NCBI RefSeq assembly: GCF_031143425.1
Contig: NC_090451.1
Coordinates: forward strand, 350,184,339-350,248,338
DNA: 64,000 nt
From: Pleurodeles waltl
Lineage: Eukaryota > Chordata > Amphibia > Caudata > Salamandridae
Reading direction: 5' to 3'
This document shows positions 43,083 through 54,200 of the stretch, piece after piece. The notes below the pieces were generated by a model. That model did not search any database. It was given only the letters and a program-made list of their open reading frames with translations, and had not been told where the DNA came from. Numbering within the stretch: position 1 is the first letter of the stretch; each line of letters opens with the position of its first letter. The translations under genes and the position numbers were made by a program.

Positions 43083-43812
43083 GTCAATTATGGATATCCT
43101 GGCTACCTCCAACCTGCCAGTGGACCCAATCCGCCATCTGGAAAGCACTCTTAAAAAGCACACCAGAATGTTTGACAAAGTGCTGCAGGCTATTCAGGAC
43201 TCAAAAAGTGCTATGGAGGCCCAGCTGGGGTCCCTTTCAGATGGAAACCGGTCCTCTACTAGCAGACCACACCAAGCTTACGGAAAGGGTGGATGAAGCT
43301 GAGTCCTCCCTGACGTCCATGAGGCCCTCTCTAGTCTCTGTCCAGAACCAACTCAAGCTCCTACAGACAGAAGTGCAAGACCTTAAGGCATGAGAAGAGA
43401 ACAATGAAGGCCACTCGAGACCCAATAATATAAATTTTTTTGTGATTTCCCAAAAGAGCAGATGGCCCCAACACAGAACTCTTTCTCAAGGATTTGTTGT
43501 CTCAAATGCTCTTGGCTAACCGTGTCACCTAGTTCTGCTCAGTGGAAAGGGTGCCTTGCAACCCTGGCCTGCCAACTGCTACGGGGGCTCCTCCACATCC
43601 GGTGATTGCACGCCTGCTCAACTACAGAGACAGAGACTTAATCCTCCAGTTCTTCCACACAAAAGGCTCTTGGATTTACAATGGGAACTCATCACCGCCT
43701 ACCCTGACTATACGACGGCAGTCCAAAGAGGTAACACATTTGGAGCTGTGAAAGCGCAGTTGCAAAGTTTGGGCCTGTCCTATACCCTGCCTGCTTTTTC
43801 CTGCGAAGCGTA
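43083..43812 (+). pseudogene. L1 ORF1 (RNA-binding protein), decayed
   Basis: A coiled-coil part runs from MDILATSNLPVDPIRHLEST (about 43089) through a frameshift into HTKLTERVDEAESSLTSMRP (43265-43390). After stops and a deleted RRM part, 43590-43800 gives VIARLLNYRDRDLILQFF and, shifted, VKAQLQSLGLSYTLPAF, the C-terminal domain of L1 ORF1p. Three frames are needed, so it is non-functional. Sequence is related to, but clearly different from, ORF1 of the L1 at 26121. Confidence 0.75.
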
Positions 43813-44589
43813 GTGTGGTTGACTTTCCCTATGGAGGCCTCGACCTGACTGTGACCCAAGGATGTCCCGGACCGATCGGAGGCGAGGAGAGTGGTGATCT
43901 ACGAGTATGGTCTGATGGGAGGACCAGATGTCTACAACACAGGTCCTGAGCACGGCCAGCCAGTGAACAAGCTGCAAAGGAATGTGCATTGGTAGTGGCT
44001 GAGATATCGCTCCAGGGTACTAACAGGTTCTGGGCACCGGTGCCCAACACTGATCAGGAGTCGGTGATGGATGGTCCGGGGTTGTTGGCTTCAGATGGGG
44101 ACTCCACCATTGCCTCGTGGGGTTTCCTTGTAGAGCACTTCCTGGTCCGTAAGACCTACCGTCTTGGTGAGAGAATTGACTGGGACCCCTTCTGGGGGAG
44201 GAGCAGATGGAGTGAGGGTCATCGGGGGAGTTACTGGCAGGCATGACTACCTATGATAAAGTCTTAGGACTTATCAGCGCTTGGATTCTTGGGGCCACCC
44301 AGGGCTTTATTCTGCACACCTCTTGGCCCGGTCCACGAAGATTCCCATAAGGGTTGATCAGTGCAACAGTTACGCCTTAATTACTGACCATCTACTTGAG
44401 GATATTGTGATATGATTCCAGTTGGTGTCCAAGCCGAGGGAAAGGGGGTTAATGTTTTGTTTATTGTTTGGTTAGTAACAGGAGTTGAAATGGGCAGCGG
44501 GGAGAGTAGGGGAAAAGATGTGTTCCTAGCATTCTTTGATGGACTTGGTGGGCCTCTGTGTGGGGGCGTTCTATATGTGCTCTATGGCT

Positions 44590-45706
44590 ACGATATCTAA
44601 TGCACTAACATGGAATATCCAGGGGTTGCGACACCTGTGCGCTGTCCCACTTGCGATTATTTCACTTTATGCCCTCAAGACACTCCACAGGGATTTCATA
44701 CACACACTGTCCCCAGCTTTGCTCCTTAATTCCATGTCCCCTAGTCTATGGGGGGGGGGACTTTAATTTTGTACACTATACCTCCTTAGCAGATCAGTGG
44801 CCCAATACCTGGGACTCAGGGTCTACAGGTGAAAAAACACTTCAAGGAATGGATGCCCACAACACAACTATATGATATTTGTCACCTTGTCACCCTGATG
44901 ATAATGAATATGCCTATAATGCTCCAGGGCATCAGGTCCACACCAGATTGGATTACTTATTTTGTAATGCGGAGCTCTGGCCCCCGGGTCCGGAACTCGG
45001 AGTACCTAGGCAGGATGTTGTATGACTACAATCCCCTCAAGGTAACCTTCCAATGTGAAGTTGACAGTGCACCTATTCTGACTTGCCGCCTGAGGACCGA
45101 TGGCCTGCTTGACACCGTATATAGCGACACATCAGCGGACATTTGGTTCATTATTTTGAGGAGAATGAGGGTACAGCAGGCTCCCTGGGAGTGGAGTGGG
45201 ATGTCATAAAGGTGGTTGTAAGGGGACACTGTATTAAGACATCTTGGGGGAAGTGGGCATCCTTCCTCCACAGGGTGCCAAACAGGAGGAGGCTTGGATG
45301 CGGCTGTGCAAACTGTGGAACCAATATAGGGAGGAGTCCAACAACTTAACAATATTGACTACAGAGTGCCCCTGGCTAACCAGCACATGGATGGAGATAA
45401 GCCAGTTTGCACGTTGGCAGGCTTTTACATTTGACAGTCCCCATCACCATTATATGGGTGATCTGCATGTCTACAGGTGCCATTGTGTCCTCTCAAGCTG
45501 AGATTTGTGAAACGTTTGCTCAGTATTATGCGCTCCTTTCAGGACCTGCAGGATAGCAATGGTTTGGGAGCAGGTGAATTTGTAGCGTACAATGCTCTTG
45601 TCCTGGCTATCAGGGCCAATTGGAGGGTGGGGAGAGAGGCCCCCAATCCCCATTACGAGTTGCAGTGTATAGTGACCCATGGTATAGGCTGCAGGGCAAT
45701 CACTGT
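44590..45706 (+). pseudogene. L1 ORF2 remnants (endonuclease and connector)
   Basis: SNALTWNIQGLRHLCAV at 44590 is the first strand of the endonuclease; most of the middle is deleted, and GGGDFNFV-like sequence follows at 44752-44775 in another frame, then short pieces to 45480. 45500-45700 reads IMRSFQDLQDSN...VLAIRANWRVG, probably the connector before reverse transcriptase. Stops and frame changes throughout. It ends at the LTR inserted at 45707. Confidence 0.6.
45702..45706 (+). repeat. 5-bp target-site duplication ACTGT (left copy)
   Basis: ACTGT directly before the element and again at 48320-48324 directly after it. Confidence 0.8.
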
Positions 45707-48319
45707 TGTTAGAAATGGGGTCTCAAGTTGGCAGTCGCTTTGCACCCTGTCCAAGTAGGGACCCTCACTCTAGTCAGGTTAAGGGAGATACCCACTCAGA
45801 TAACCACTGCTCACCCTTTTAGTAGCTTGGCATGAGCAGTCATGCTTATCTCAGAAGCAATGTGTAAAGCATTTGCACATAACACACAGTAATAAGTGAA
45901 AAAACTACAAAAGGACACCACACCAGTTTTAGAAAAAGAGTCAATATTTATCTATATAAAACAAGACCAAATACAAAAAAAATCCAACATACAGTAATAA
46001 AAATATGAATTCTGCAAGATTTACTAAAAAATGCAGTTCCTTGAAGTCGATAGCTCCACCTGGGGCTATCCCGGCGTCGTGATCAGCAAAACCAGCAGTT
46101 CAGGCCGGCCGCGGCGTTGTGGGCCAGCTACAGTGTCGGGAAGACCCACAAACAGTACCTTGGATTTGCAGGGCGTTGTGATCCTCGCAGTGAGCTCCGG
46201 AGAGCGGCGTAGCTGACGTCGCAGTGTCGGTTCCGGAGTCAGTGCAGGAGTCGTCGGACCCTTGAGGTCACTTGTGTTGTGGATCAAACTCCATAAAGTC
46301 AGGTGCGCCGGCGTGGATGGCGTAGGGGCTGCGGTGCGAAGCGGGACGATGCAATATGCGGTGCCCACAGGTCACGGTGCAGGCAACGGCTCGGTGACGC
46401 CGTCCAGCGGCGTCAGTAAGACCAGGGCTGTGATGTGAAGCAGGGAGGTGCGACGTGCAATGTCCACTGGTCACGGTGCAGGCAGCGGCATCGTCGTCGC
46501 TGAGGTGCTGTCGTCGGTAGGCCCAGTCCAGTGGTGTGGGACGGGATGGTGTTTGTGACCCTCACGAGCGGTGTCCACAGGCCACGATGCAGGCAGGATG
46601 CCTGGTGACGACACAGGAGTCGATGATGCTGGCGCCGGTGGACCATGGCTACGGTGTGGCACGGGACGGTGCTTCGCGTACCTCACGAGCGGTGTCCACA
46701 GGCCACGGTGCAGGCAGCGGCGCCGGTGGCAGCAGGAGTGTTGTCGTCGGGGATGCCCAGGCTGCAGTGTGAGCAGGCGATACCGGACTGCGGGGCCCAC
46801 AGGTCGCGGTGCGAGCAGCAGCTCAGTGAAGTCTTCCGATTACAGCGTCGGTCAGACCAGGGTCGCGGTGCAAAGCGGGGCAATGCGACTCGGTGGGGGG
46901 TCGGCAGTTCATGGTGCAGGGCAGCAGCGTCGTTGGCGGCGTCGCAGTGGTTTCTCTCTTGAGCAGCACAAACACACAGTTCCCAGTGCTGCAGGTCGAG
47001 GAAACTGAAGTCTTTGGTGTCCCTGAGACTTCCAACAGGAGGCAAGCTATACTCCAAGCCCTTGGAGAATTTTCTCAAGCAGGACACACAGAAAAGTTCA
47101 CCATTTGCACTCTTGTCAGGCAGAGGCAGCAACTGCAGGCCAGTCCAGCAAAGCAACACAGTAAAGGGACAGTACTGCTCCTTCAGTTCTTTAGCCCTTC
47201 TCCTGGGCAGAGGTTCCTCTTGGTTCCAGAAAGATTCTAAAAGTCTGAGGTTTTGGGTCTTCTTCTTATACCCAGTTCTGCCTTTGAAGTTGGCAAACTT
47301 CAAAGCAAAGTCTTAAGTGTTTGCAAGATCCTTTCTTGTCCAGGCCAGGCCCCAGACACTCACCAGGGGGTCGGAGACATCATTGTGTGAGGGCAGGCGC
47401 AGTCCTTTCAGGTGTGAGTGACCACTCCTCCCCTCCCCTCCAGCACAGACGGCTAATCAAGATATGCAGGCTACACCCCAGCCCCCTTTGTGTCACTGTC
47501 TAGAGGAGAGGTGTGAACAGCCCTCCTGTCAAACTGACCTAGAAGGGGAATCCACAAACAGGCAGAGTCACAGAATGGTATAAGCAAGAAAATGCCTACT
47601 TTCTAAAAGTGGCATTTTCAAAAAGACAATGTAAAAACCAACTTCACTAAAAGATGTATTTTTAAATTGTGATTTCAGAGACCCTAAACTCCATATTTTT
47701 ATCTGCTCTCAAAGGGAATCTGAGCTTTAAGGATATTTAAAGGCAGCCCCCATTTTAACCTATGAGAGAGATAGGCCTTACACAGTGAAACCCGAATCTG
47801 GCAGTATTTCACTGTTAGGACATATAAAACAGACTAGTATATGTCCTACCTTAAGCATACACTGCACCCTGCCCATAGGGCTACCTAGGGCCTACCTTAG
47901 GGGTGCCTTAGATGTAGTAAAAGGGAAGGTTTAGGCCTGGCAAGTGGGTACACTTGCCAAGTCGAATTGGCAATTTAAAACTGCACACACAGACACTGCA
48001 GTGGCAGGTCTGAGCCATGTTTACAGGGCTATTAATGTGGGTGTCACAACCAGTGCTGCAGACCCACTAGTAGCATTTGATTTACAGGCCCTGGGCACCT
48101 CTAGTGCACTTTACTAGGGACTAACCAGTAAATCAAATATGCCAATCATGGATAAACTAATGAACAGTACACTTTACACAGAGAGCATATGCACTTTAGC
48201 ACTGGTTAGCAGTGGTAAAGTGCCCAGAGTCCTAACTCCAACAAAAACAGGTCAGAAAAAATAGGAGGAAGGAGGCAAAAAGACTGGGGATGACCCTGCA
48301 AAAAGGGCTATTTCCAACA
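45707..48319 (-). mobile_element. Solo-LTR-like element, 2613 bp, minus orientation
   Basis: Ends TGTTAGAAA and TTTCCAACA form a 9-base terminal inverted repeat with one mismatch, in TG...CA form, and the element is flanked by a perfect 5-bp duplication (ACTGT). Both points fit an LTR of a Gypsy- or retrovirus-like element. No gag, pol or env coding is present, so it would be a solo LTR, unusually long. The orientation is chosen from the older copy at 57830-59824, which is collinear with this one when it is reversed. The interior holds a GC-rich minisatellite (46050-46960) and flanking AT-rich parts. Confidence 0.7.
46050..46960 (-). repeat. GC-rich minisatellite inside the LTR
   Basis: Degenerate units of roughly 100-130 bases with GTGTCCACAGGCCACG(G/A)TGCAGGCA recurring near 46360, 46450, 46570, 46690 and 46795. 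CpG-rich compared with its flanks. The long minus-strand frame over 46683-47303 is probably a by-product of composition. Confidence 0.65.
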
Positions 48320-48324
48320 ACTGT

Positions 48325-49060
48325 ATTATATGTAGCCTTACAGGTGGCAGGTACGAACCTTGCGCTACTTGTCAAGTCCAGTTGGGACGCGTGTTGCGAG
48401 ACAGACCTGACGGTTAAACAGTGGGTGATGACACTTGAGCAGGTGAAGCGTGTTTGGTTTTGAGTTGAGTGGATGTATGTGGTGTGTAGTGGAATTATGT
48501 GGGTTGTATTTGAATTGAAGGCTATGGAATTGTGTGTGGAGGAATTGTGTGGTGTGGAGTGGATTTGTGTAGTAGAATTATGTGGCATGGTGGATAGTTA
48601 GGGGTGAGATCTGTAAGGAATTATAAAGCGCATTGATCCTCTGTTCCTGCCCACAGCCATTGACTTTAAGTGCAACTTTAACATTGCTAAAGAAAACGTG
48701 CAACGTAACAAGATAAATACAGACTATAAAGGCAATATTATTTGGACTTTCCCGTGTTGGGTCACAAAGTTTGGGAAACACTAGACTACTGGAATGTGTA
48801 CATTCTAAGTCCAGGGTAGAGAAGAGAGTGCAGGGACGTCTAAAGCCTGCCATAATTTTAGATTGCCCACACTTGACACATATTCCACCATTTTCTGTAT
48901 TCATTTGCATTGCACAATGTAGTGCAGTGAAATACAATTTTCAAATTTGGTCACCTTCAGCCATTAATAGTGAACTCTTGCTGGTGTATTAATGATTCGA
49001 AATTGGGGAATGTGTTTGTCCGTAGAATGAACAAATCCTTTACAAAGATTCCTTATCTAG
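48325..49060. other. GT-rich imperfect repeats and unassigned sequence
   Basis: 48440-48600 is a loose array of GTGTGTAGTGGAATT words. The rest shows no gene or repeat that I recognise, and no clear continuation of the L1 from the left of the LTR. Confidence 0.45.
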
Positions 49061-49179
49061 CATGATATTTTGTTGCTTGTTTAGCCATACAAAATCACAC
49101 AACATGATTGAGTCTGTTGTTAATGCAGATCTTATTGCACTAAGGCATTTACAAGCGTTGCAAGTCCTAATTTTCTTTT

Positions 49180-49640
49180 TAGGGTCGAGCCTGCGTTGCA
49201 TGCGCTTGCGCATGCTTATCGCAGCGAGACGCTTTAGTATTTAGAAAAGGGCTCGGAGCCCTGTCAACTTCACGTCAGTGTTTTTTATTGGTTCGTGGGC
49301 TTGCCTAATAAAATCTGCTTGCTTTCATTAGTCGAAGGCACATATACGTCATGCCTTTTCCGGTAGCTAGCCCTCCTCGAGCGCAGCGACCAAGTACAGA
49401 AAACATGCGAGGCTCGCTGTTTTCCATCGCGCTCGTGGACTTCTTTTTCTCTAATTCACGAGCGCGATCTTGCTTGGCAGAAGTTGAGCACTTTACATAG
49501 TTAATTTCACTTTTTCGGGTTATGTACATAAATGCACTTTTGCCCAATAGGTGAAATGTCGGGTTAGGAGTTTACAACGCGATCAGCTCTAACATGAGCA
49601 AACGCGAGACCCGTTGCATTGTAAATGCTTGTTTAAATCT
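49180..49640. other. CpG-rich block with two perfect hairpins, possible retroelement terminus
   Basis: GCATGCGC-TT-GCGCATGC (49198-49215) and ATCGCGCTCGTG...CACGAGCGCGAT (49426-49437 with 49457-49468, 19-base loop) are perfect inverted repeats. The first contains TGCGCATGC, close to an NRF1 site. CpG density stands out from the AT-rich surroundings. It may be the terminal repeat of a tyrosine-recombinase (DIRS-like) retroelement known in salamanders, but no coding part is present, so I leave it unnamed. Confidence 0.45.
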
Positions 49641-51289
49641 GTTGGCTTTAGTCTTTCACTGTCTCCAAGTGAGATATATTTCTAATGTATTTATCAGCTT
49701 TTTATCGAACCAAAGTGGTGCTTGTAGATTCCCACAGAGTAGACATGGAGCAATCCCTAAACTGAAGACGAGATCTAAAACCTAAGTAGTAAACACAGAA
49801 TAAAAAGAGACATGTTTTTCACAAGAAGCGTGCACAAGTAAGCTTGTTTCTGACAACTGCAGCACAGCATTGTGGCAAGGAGGCCATGGTCCCTGGTGAA
49901 AGGACGGAGAATGACCCCCTTGACTGCTTTTGGAGTAGTAAAATACCGCAATTATCAGGATTCAATGAATCCCCAAGGGCTCTGAGCTCCGGTGCCACTG
50001 CACCTACTGCACCAATTGTAGATATGTGCTTTGTGCAGCACTGCATGAACTAGAATATTTCAGTTTGAGACTTTTATGGGCTGTTGCTAGTAAAATGGAC
50101 TTTCTGCACTTCCATGCGCTTCCATGCAAGACAAAATTATTTGTTGGTGAACAAGACTTTCATTAAGAACTAATGAGTGACAATGATGCTGGCAAATAGC
50201 AAGTGTACTAGAGGGCTTAAATCCCATATACTGACTACAGCATGTCTCGCAACAGCGCATGTGCATTTCCTAGGTTCGACCTAAAAAGGAAATAGTTGAG
50301 CCCGAAGGAAAAAAAACAATAACCATTCAAAGAAAGATTTGTTGTTTCAGAAAAAGCTTGTACTCCACCTCTGCAACAACACATCATCACCAATAAGGGG
50401 CAGTGTTGTCACAAGCTTCTGGTCTCCAGCGGTGAGACTCACAGACTCAGTCCCTTATGTTCACTGGATTAAATGATCACCATTTGGGAAGTTTTACATG
50501 AATTATTCCTATTAATATTTGACCCTCTTGAAGGGAGTTAGGGGGATTACTAACATTGTGCTAGGGGGCAAGGAGGCCAAACGCAGCATGTGGATGTGGC
50601 CCAGTAGAAAACTTTAAATATGTACATCAAAGGAGCGCTGTGCAGGCAGGTCGTGTCAATGAGCTTTGTGGTGAAAATATAATTTATTTAAAACGAAGTC
50701 TGAGAAAATCTCTCTTTCTACAATTCACGCGAAAGGTTTGTGCTTTCTCAACACCACAAGAAGAAGAATACTGTGAATGGAACACTTGATATCACAGGCC
50801 CGGCAATGCAATATCAAGAGTCAGAGGATATGTGCAGAGGAGAGGCCTCAATTGGAGCAGCGATAAAAGGACCGAATATTGTTGGGGTACTATACCACAT
50901 GCAGGGTCATTTTTGTGACGAAAAAGCTTGATTTTCTCAAGAGTTGGAGAATACAGTTGACCTGCCAGCGCCCCCATTTAAACTGAAACACATGGTATCA
51001 CCCATAAAGTGGTGATGTATGATGACATAGTGTAAAGTTTCTATTGTGACGTGTCCTTGGCATAAAAGACTGGTAACCAGGCAGCTGCAGCATTGCACTC
51101 AAGGACAACGGATGGAGAGGACCAGTGAGAGGTCGAATGGGGGCTGGGGTGGGTTCAAGGGGACAAGGTGAGTAAGTAAACCAAATGAAAACTGAACTGA
51201 AAATCAGAATGAAAAATGAACTTGGAACCAAACCGAAAACCAACTTGAAATTCCAATTTCCCTCAATCCTTAATTTCTTCCCCACCTTT
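49641..51289. other. No gene seen
   Basis: Mixed sequence with short frames only. From 51180 it grades into the pyrimidine tract through A-rich sequence. Confidence 0.4.
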
Positions 51290-54200
51290 GTTGAAAGCCA
51301 CGTTCCCTTTTTTCCTTCCAAGCCTTATATTTCACATTTCCAAAACAACCCCTTCCTGTCTCTCCTTATCAATTTTATGCCTCCCTTCCACTTTTGCCCT
51401 ATTCCCTTCCCCTGCCCCTTCCTTGATCTCTTCTTCCTTTCCTTCACCACATGTTGGTTCTCACCCCTACTCTCCAATTCCTTTCCTACAGCTGCCCTCC
51501 TTTCATTGACTTGACTTGACTCCTTTCCCTCTCTTCCTTACCTCTACTCTCTCCTCGCATCCCATTTCCTGCAGCCTTCTGATACCCAATTTATCAATTC
51601 CCAGAACATTTAAATTCCATTCTGTACCTAGCACTTCATTTATTCCATCCACTTTTTCCTTCCTTATGCCTCCCCTCACCTTACTTAAATCTTCTTATCT
51701 TTTGTCATTCTTTCGGTCCTCCTTTCCTTTCTTCCCCATTCCATCCACTTCCTTCTCCCATCCCTTCTACACCTTCCCTTACCACCCCTCCCATGCTTAA
51801 TTCTGCCCCTCACTCTCTTTCCCTGCCAATCCATTCCCTTATATACCTTTCCACAACTGATCTTTATCCTCCCTCTCACATCCCTTACCTTCACTTTTCC
51901 TAGCCATTCCCTTACCTCTACCTCTCATTCCCTTCCTTTCACTCGCAAAGTTCACATTTCCTTCCCCCCCATTCCCCTGCCAACCCCTTTAACCTCCCTA
52001 TTTCTTCCCAGTTTTGTTCTGTTCTTTTCTATTGCCCTCAATCTTTCACGCCCCTCCCTTCCTTCTTTATTCCCCTCTCTTTCCATTCACTCACCTCCCT
52101 TTTCCTTCCATTCCCTTCCCTCTTCTAACTTTCCTCCCCTCGTCATTTCCTCTGCTCTCCATCACTTCTTTACCCTTCCAATTTTATCGCTCCTTTCCTC
52201 TCTCCTTCCTCCCCATTCCATTCCCCCACCTTCCCTATCTCTTTCTAGTCCCTGCTTTCCTCTACTTTCCATCCTTCCCATCTGCTTCTCTTTTCTTCCC
52301 TTTGCTTTCCTTTCCCCTTTTACTCCTTTCCTTCTTTCCCTACTTTAATTTTTCCTCTCATTGTTTCTCTCCTTTCCATCTCTTCCCTTCTCTTGCCTTC
52401 TCTACTTCCCTATCTCCTCTCCTCCCTTTCCCTATCTCCCCTCCGCTCTCTTCACTTCCTATCCGCCTCTCATCTCCTTTGCTCTTTCCCCTTCCATATG
52501 TCTTTTTCCTCCTCTCCTCTTCTGTTCCATTCCATACTTCCTCTTACTTCCTTTCCCTTCCTTCTGTATCTTTTCTACACTCTCCCCTCCTCTCCCCTTC
52601 CCTCTCCTTCCCCTCCTTTCTCATTCCCTTCCCTTACCTAACCTTCCCTTCCTTCTTTATATGTTCTACTATTCCCCTTCCCTTCACCCTCCCCCTCCCC
52701 TTTCTTAGGCACTTGTCTCCCTCCTTTACTTCCCTTTAGATTTCACTTATCTCTACTCTCTTCACACTTCTCCTCTTCTCTGCACTCCTCTCCGATTTCT
52801 TTCCTGTCCCTTCTCTACCCTTACTTTTTTCGTAACCTGTCTCTTATATCCTTCCCCTTTCATCCCCTCCTCTTCCCTTCTATATCTCACCCTTCCCCTT
52901 CCATTTCCTCCCCATTCCTACACGCCTCTATACTCTCAACTTCCCTCCCGTTCCCTGCCCTTCCTATATCCCTTCCTTTTCCATGTCCTTTCCCTTTGTA
53001 TTTCACTTCCCTATCTCTCTTCTCTGCTTCTCTCCTGTCACCTTTACCTTCCATTCCCGTCCTTTCTTTCCTACCCTATCTTTTCTGTCCTTTCCGTTTT
53101 CATCTCCTGCCCTCCTCTGCTTTTCCCTATCTCACCTCTCTCATCCCTTCCCCTCCCCCACACTTGCTATTTCATGTCCCTACACTTACTTGGCACTCTA
53201 TCTCTTCTATCTCTTTTCCTTCCATCAAATCCCCTCCCATCTTCTCATCTTCTTTATCTCACCACTCCCCCATCTTACCTTTGTTTCACTTCCCTTACCA
53301 TTTCAATTCCCTTCCCTATCTCATCTCTCCATTCCTGTACTCTCCCCTCCACTTGCCATCCATCCTTTCCTGCCATATCTCTTCTATTCTTTCTCTTCCC
53401 AACCCTTAACCTCCTCTACCCTTCCGTTTCTGACCCCGCTGCTTCCCTTCCATTCTCTTTTCTTCCTTTCCCTTCGCTTCCCATTTCACTTCCCATCCTT
53501 CCTATTCTATATAATCGATCCTTTCCCCTTCCATGTACTGTTGTCTGCTCTCATTCCCTATCTTACACCTCTCCTCTTCCCTCTCCTTTCCTTCCCTTTC
53601 CCTTACCATTTCACTTCTTTCCCTATAGCTCCTCTTCTTTTCACTACTTCTCCCATTCGATCCTCTTCTTTCCTACCACATCTCTTCTATTCTCCCTCTT
53701 TCCTCCCCTTCCAGCCTCTCCCCTTCCTTATATCACTCTTCCCACCCCTTCCTTTTCCTTCCCTTCCACCTCCCCTTCGCATTTCACTTCCCTATCCCTC
53801 CATTCCACTCCTACTCTCTACTCCTGCACCCCTTCTCTTCTATTTCAATCCCTTCCTTCATACCCTATCTCCTCTATCCCTTTTCCTTCTATCCTCTGCT
53901 TTTCTGTTATCCTCCCCATCACTTCCCTTCCCTTTCTCCACTATCCGCTTTTCTTCCCTCCCCTCTCTCTTACCCTCTCTTCTATCTGTCCCCCTCCCAT
54001 CCTCTTCCCTTAGATTACCTTCCCTTTCATTCTATTTCCGACCTTTCCTTGCTTCTTTATCTCTCCTTCTTTCTCTCCTTATGTCTCCTTTCAGCTACTC
54101 TACTCTCACTCCCCTGCTCTTCTCTTTCCTTCCGATACCCTACCAACCTCTCCTCTCAATCCTCCCTCCTCTCCTCTCCTCTTCTCTTCCTTTTCCTTCC

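Larger units (their letters stand above)
41570..45706 (+). mobile_element. Third L1-type LINE, 5' end present, 3' side lost
   Basis: Begins with GGGCGTGGCCAAGATGGCG, a near copy of the YY1-bearing start of vertebrate L1 leaders. Contains ORF1 (43083-43812) and a decayed ORF2 (44590-45706). Another repeat family, the LTR at 45707, interrupts it; I could not identify L1 sequence beyond 48325. No target duplication can be tested because the 3' end is missing. Confidence 0.75.

Noticed and set aside
46683..47303. 206-codon minus-strand frame in the LTR
   Set aside because: It lies across the GC-rich minisatellite and an LTR part; no protein family recognised and the older LTR copy does not preserve it.
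48340..48375. B-box-like GGTTCGTACCT (minus strand) hinting at a tRNA-derived SINE
   Set aside because: No matching A box or SINE tail found around it.
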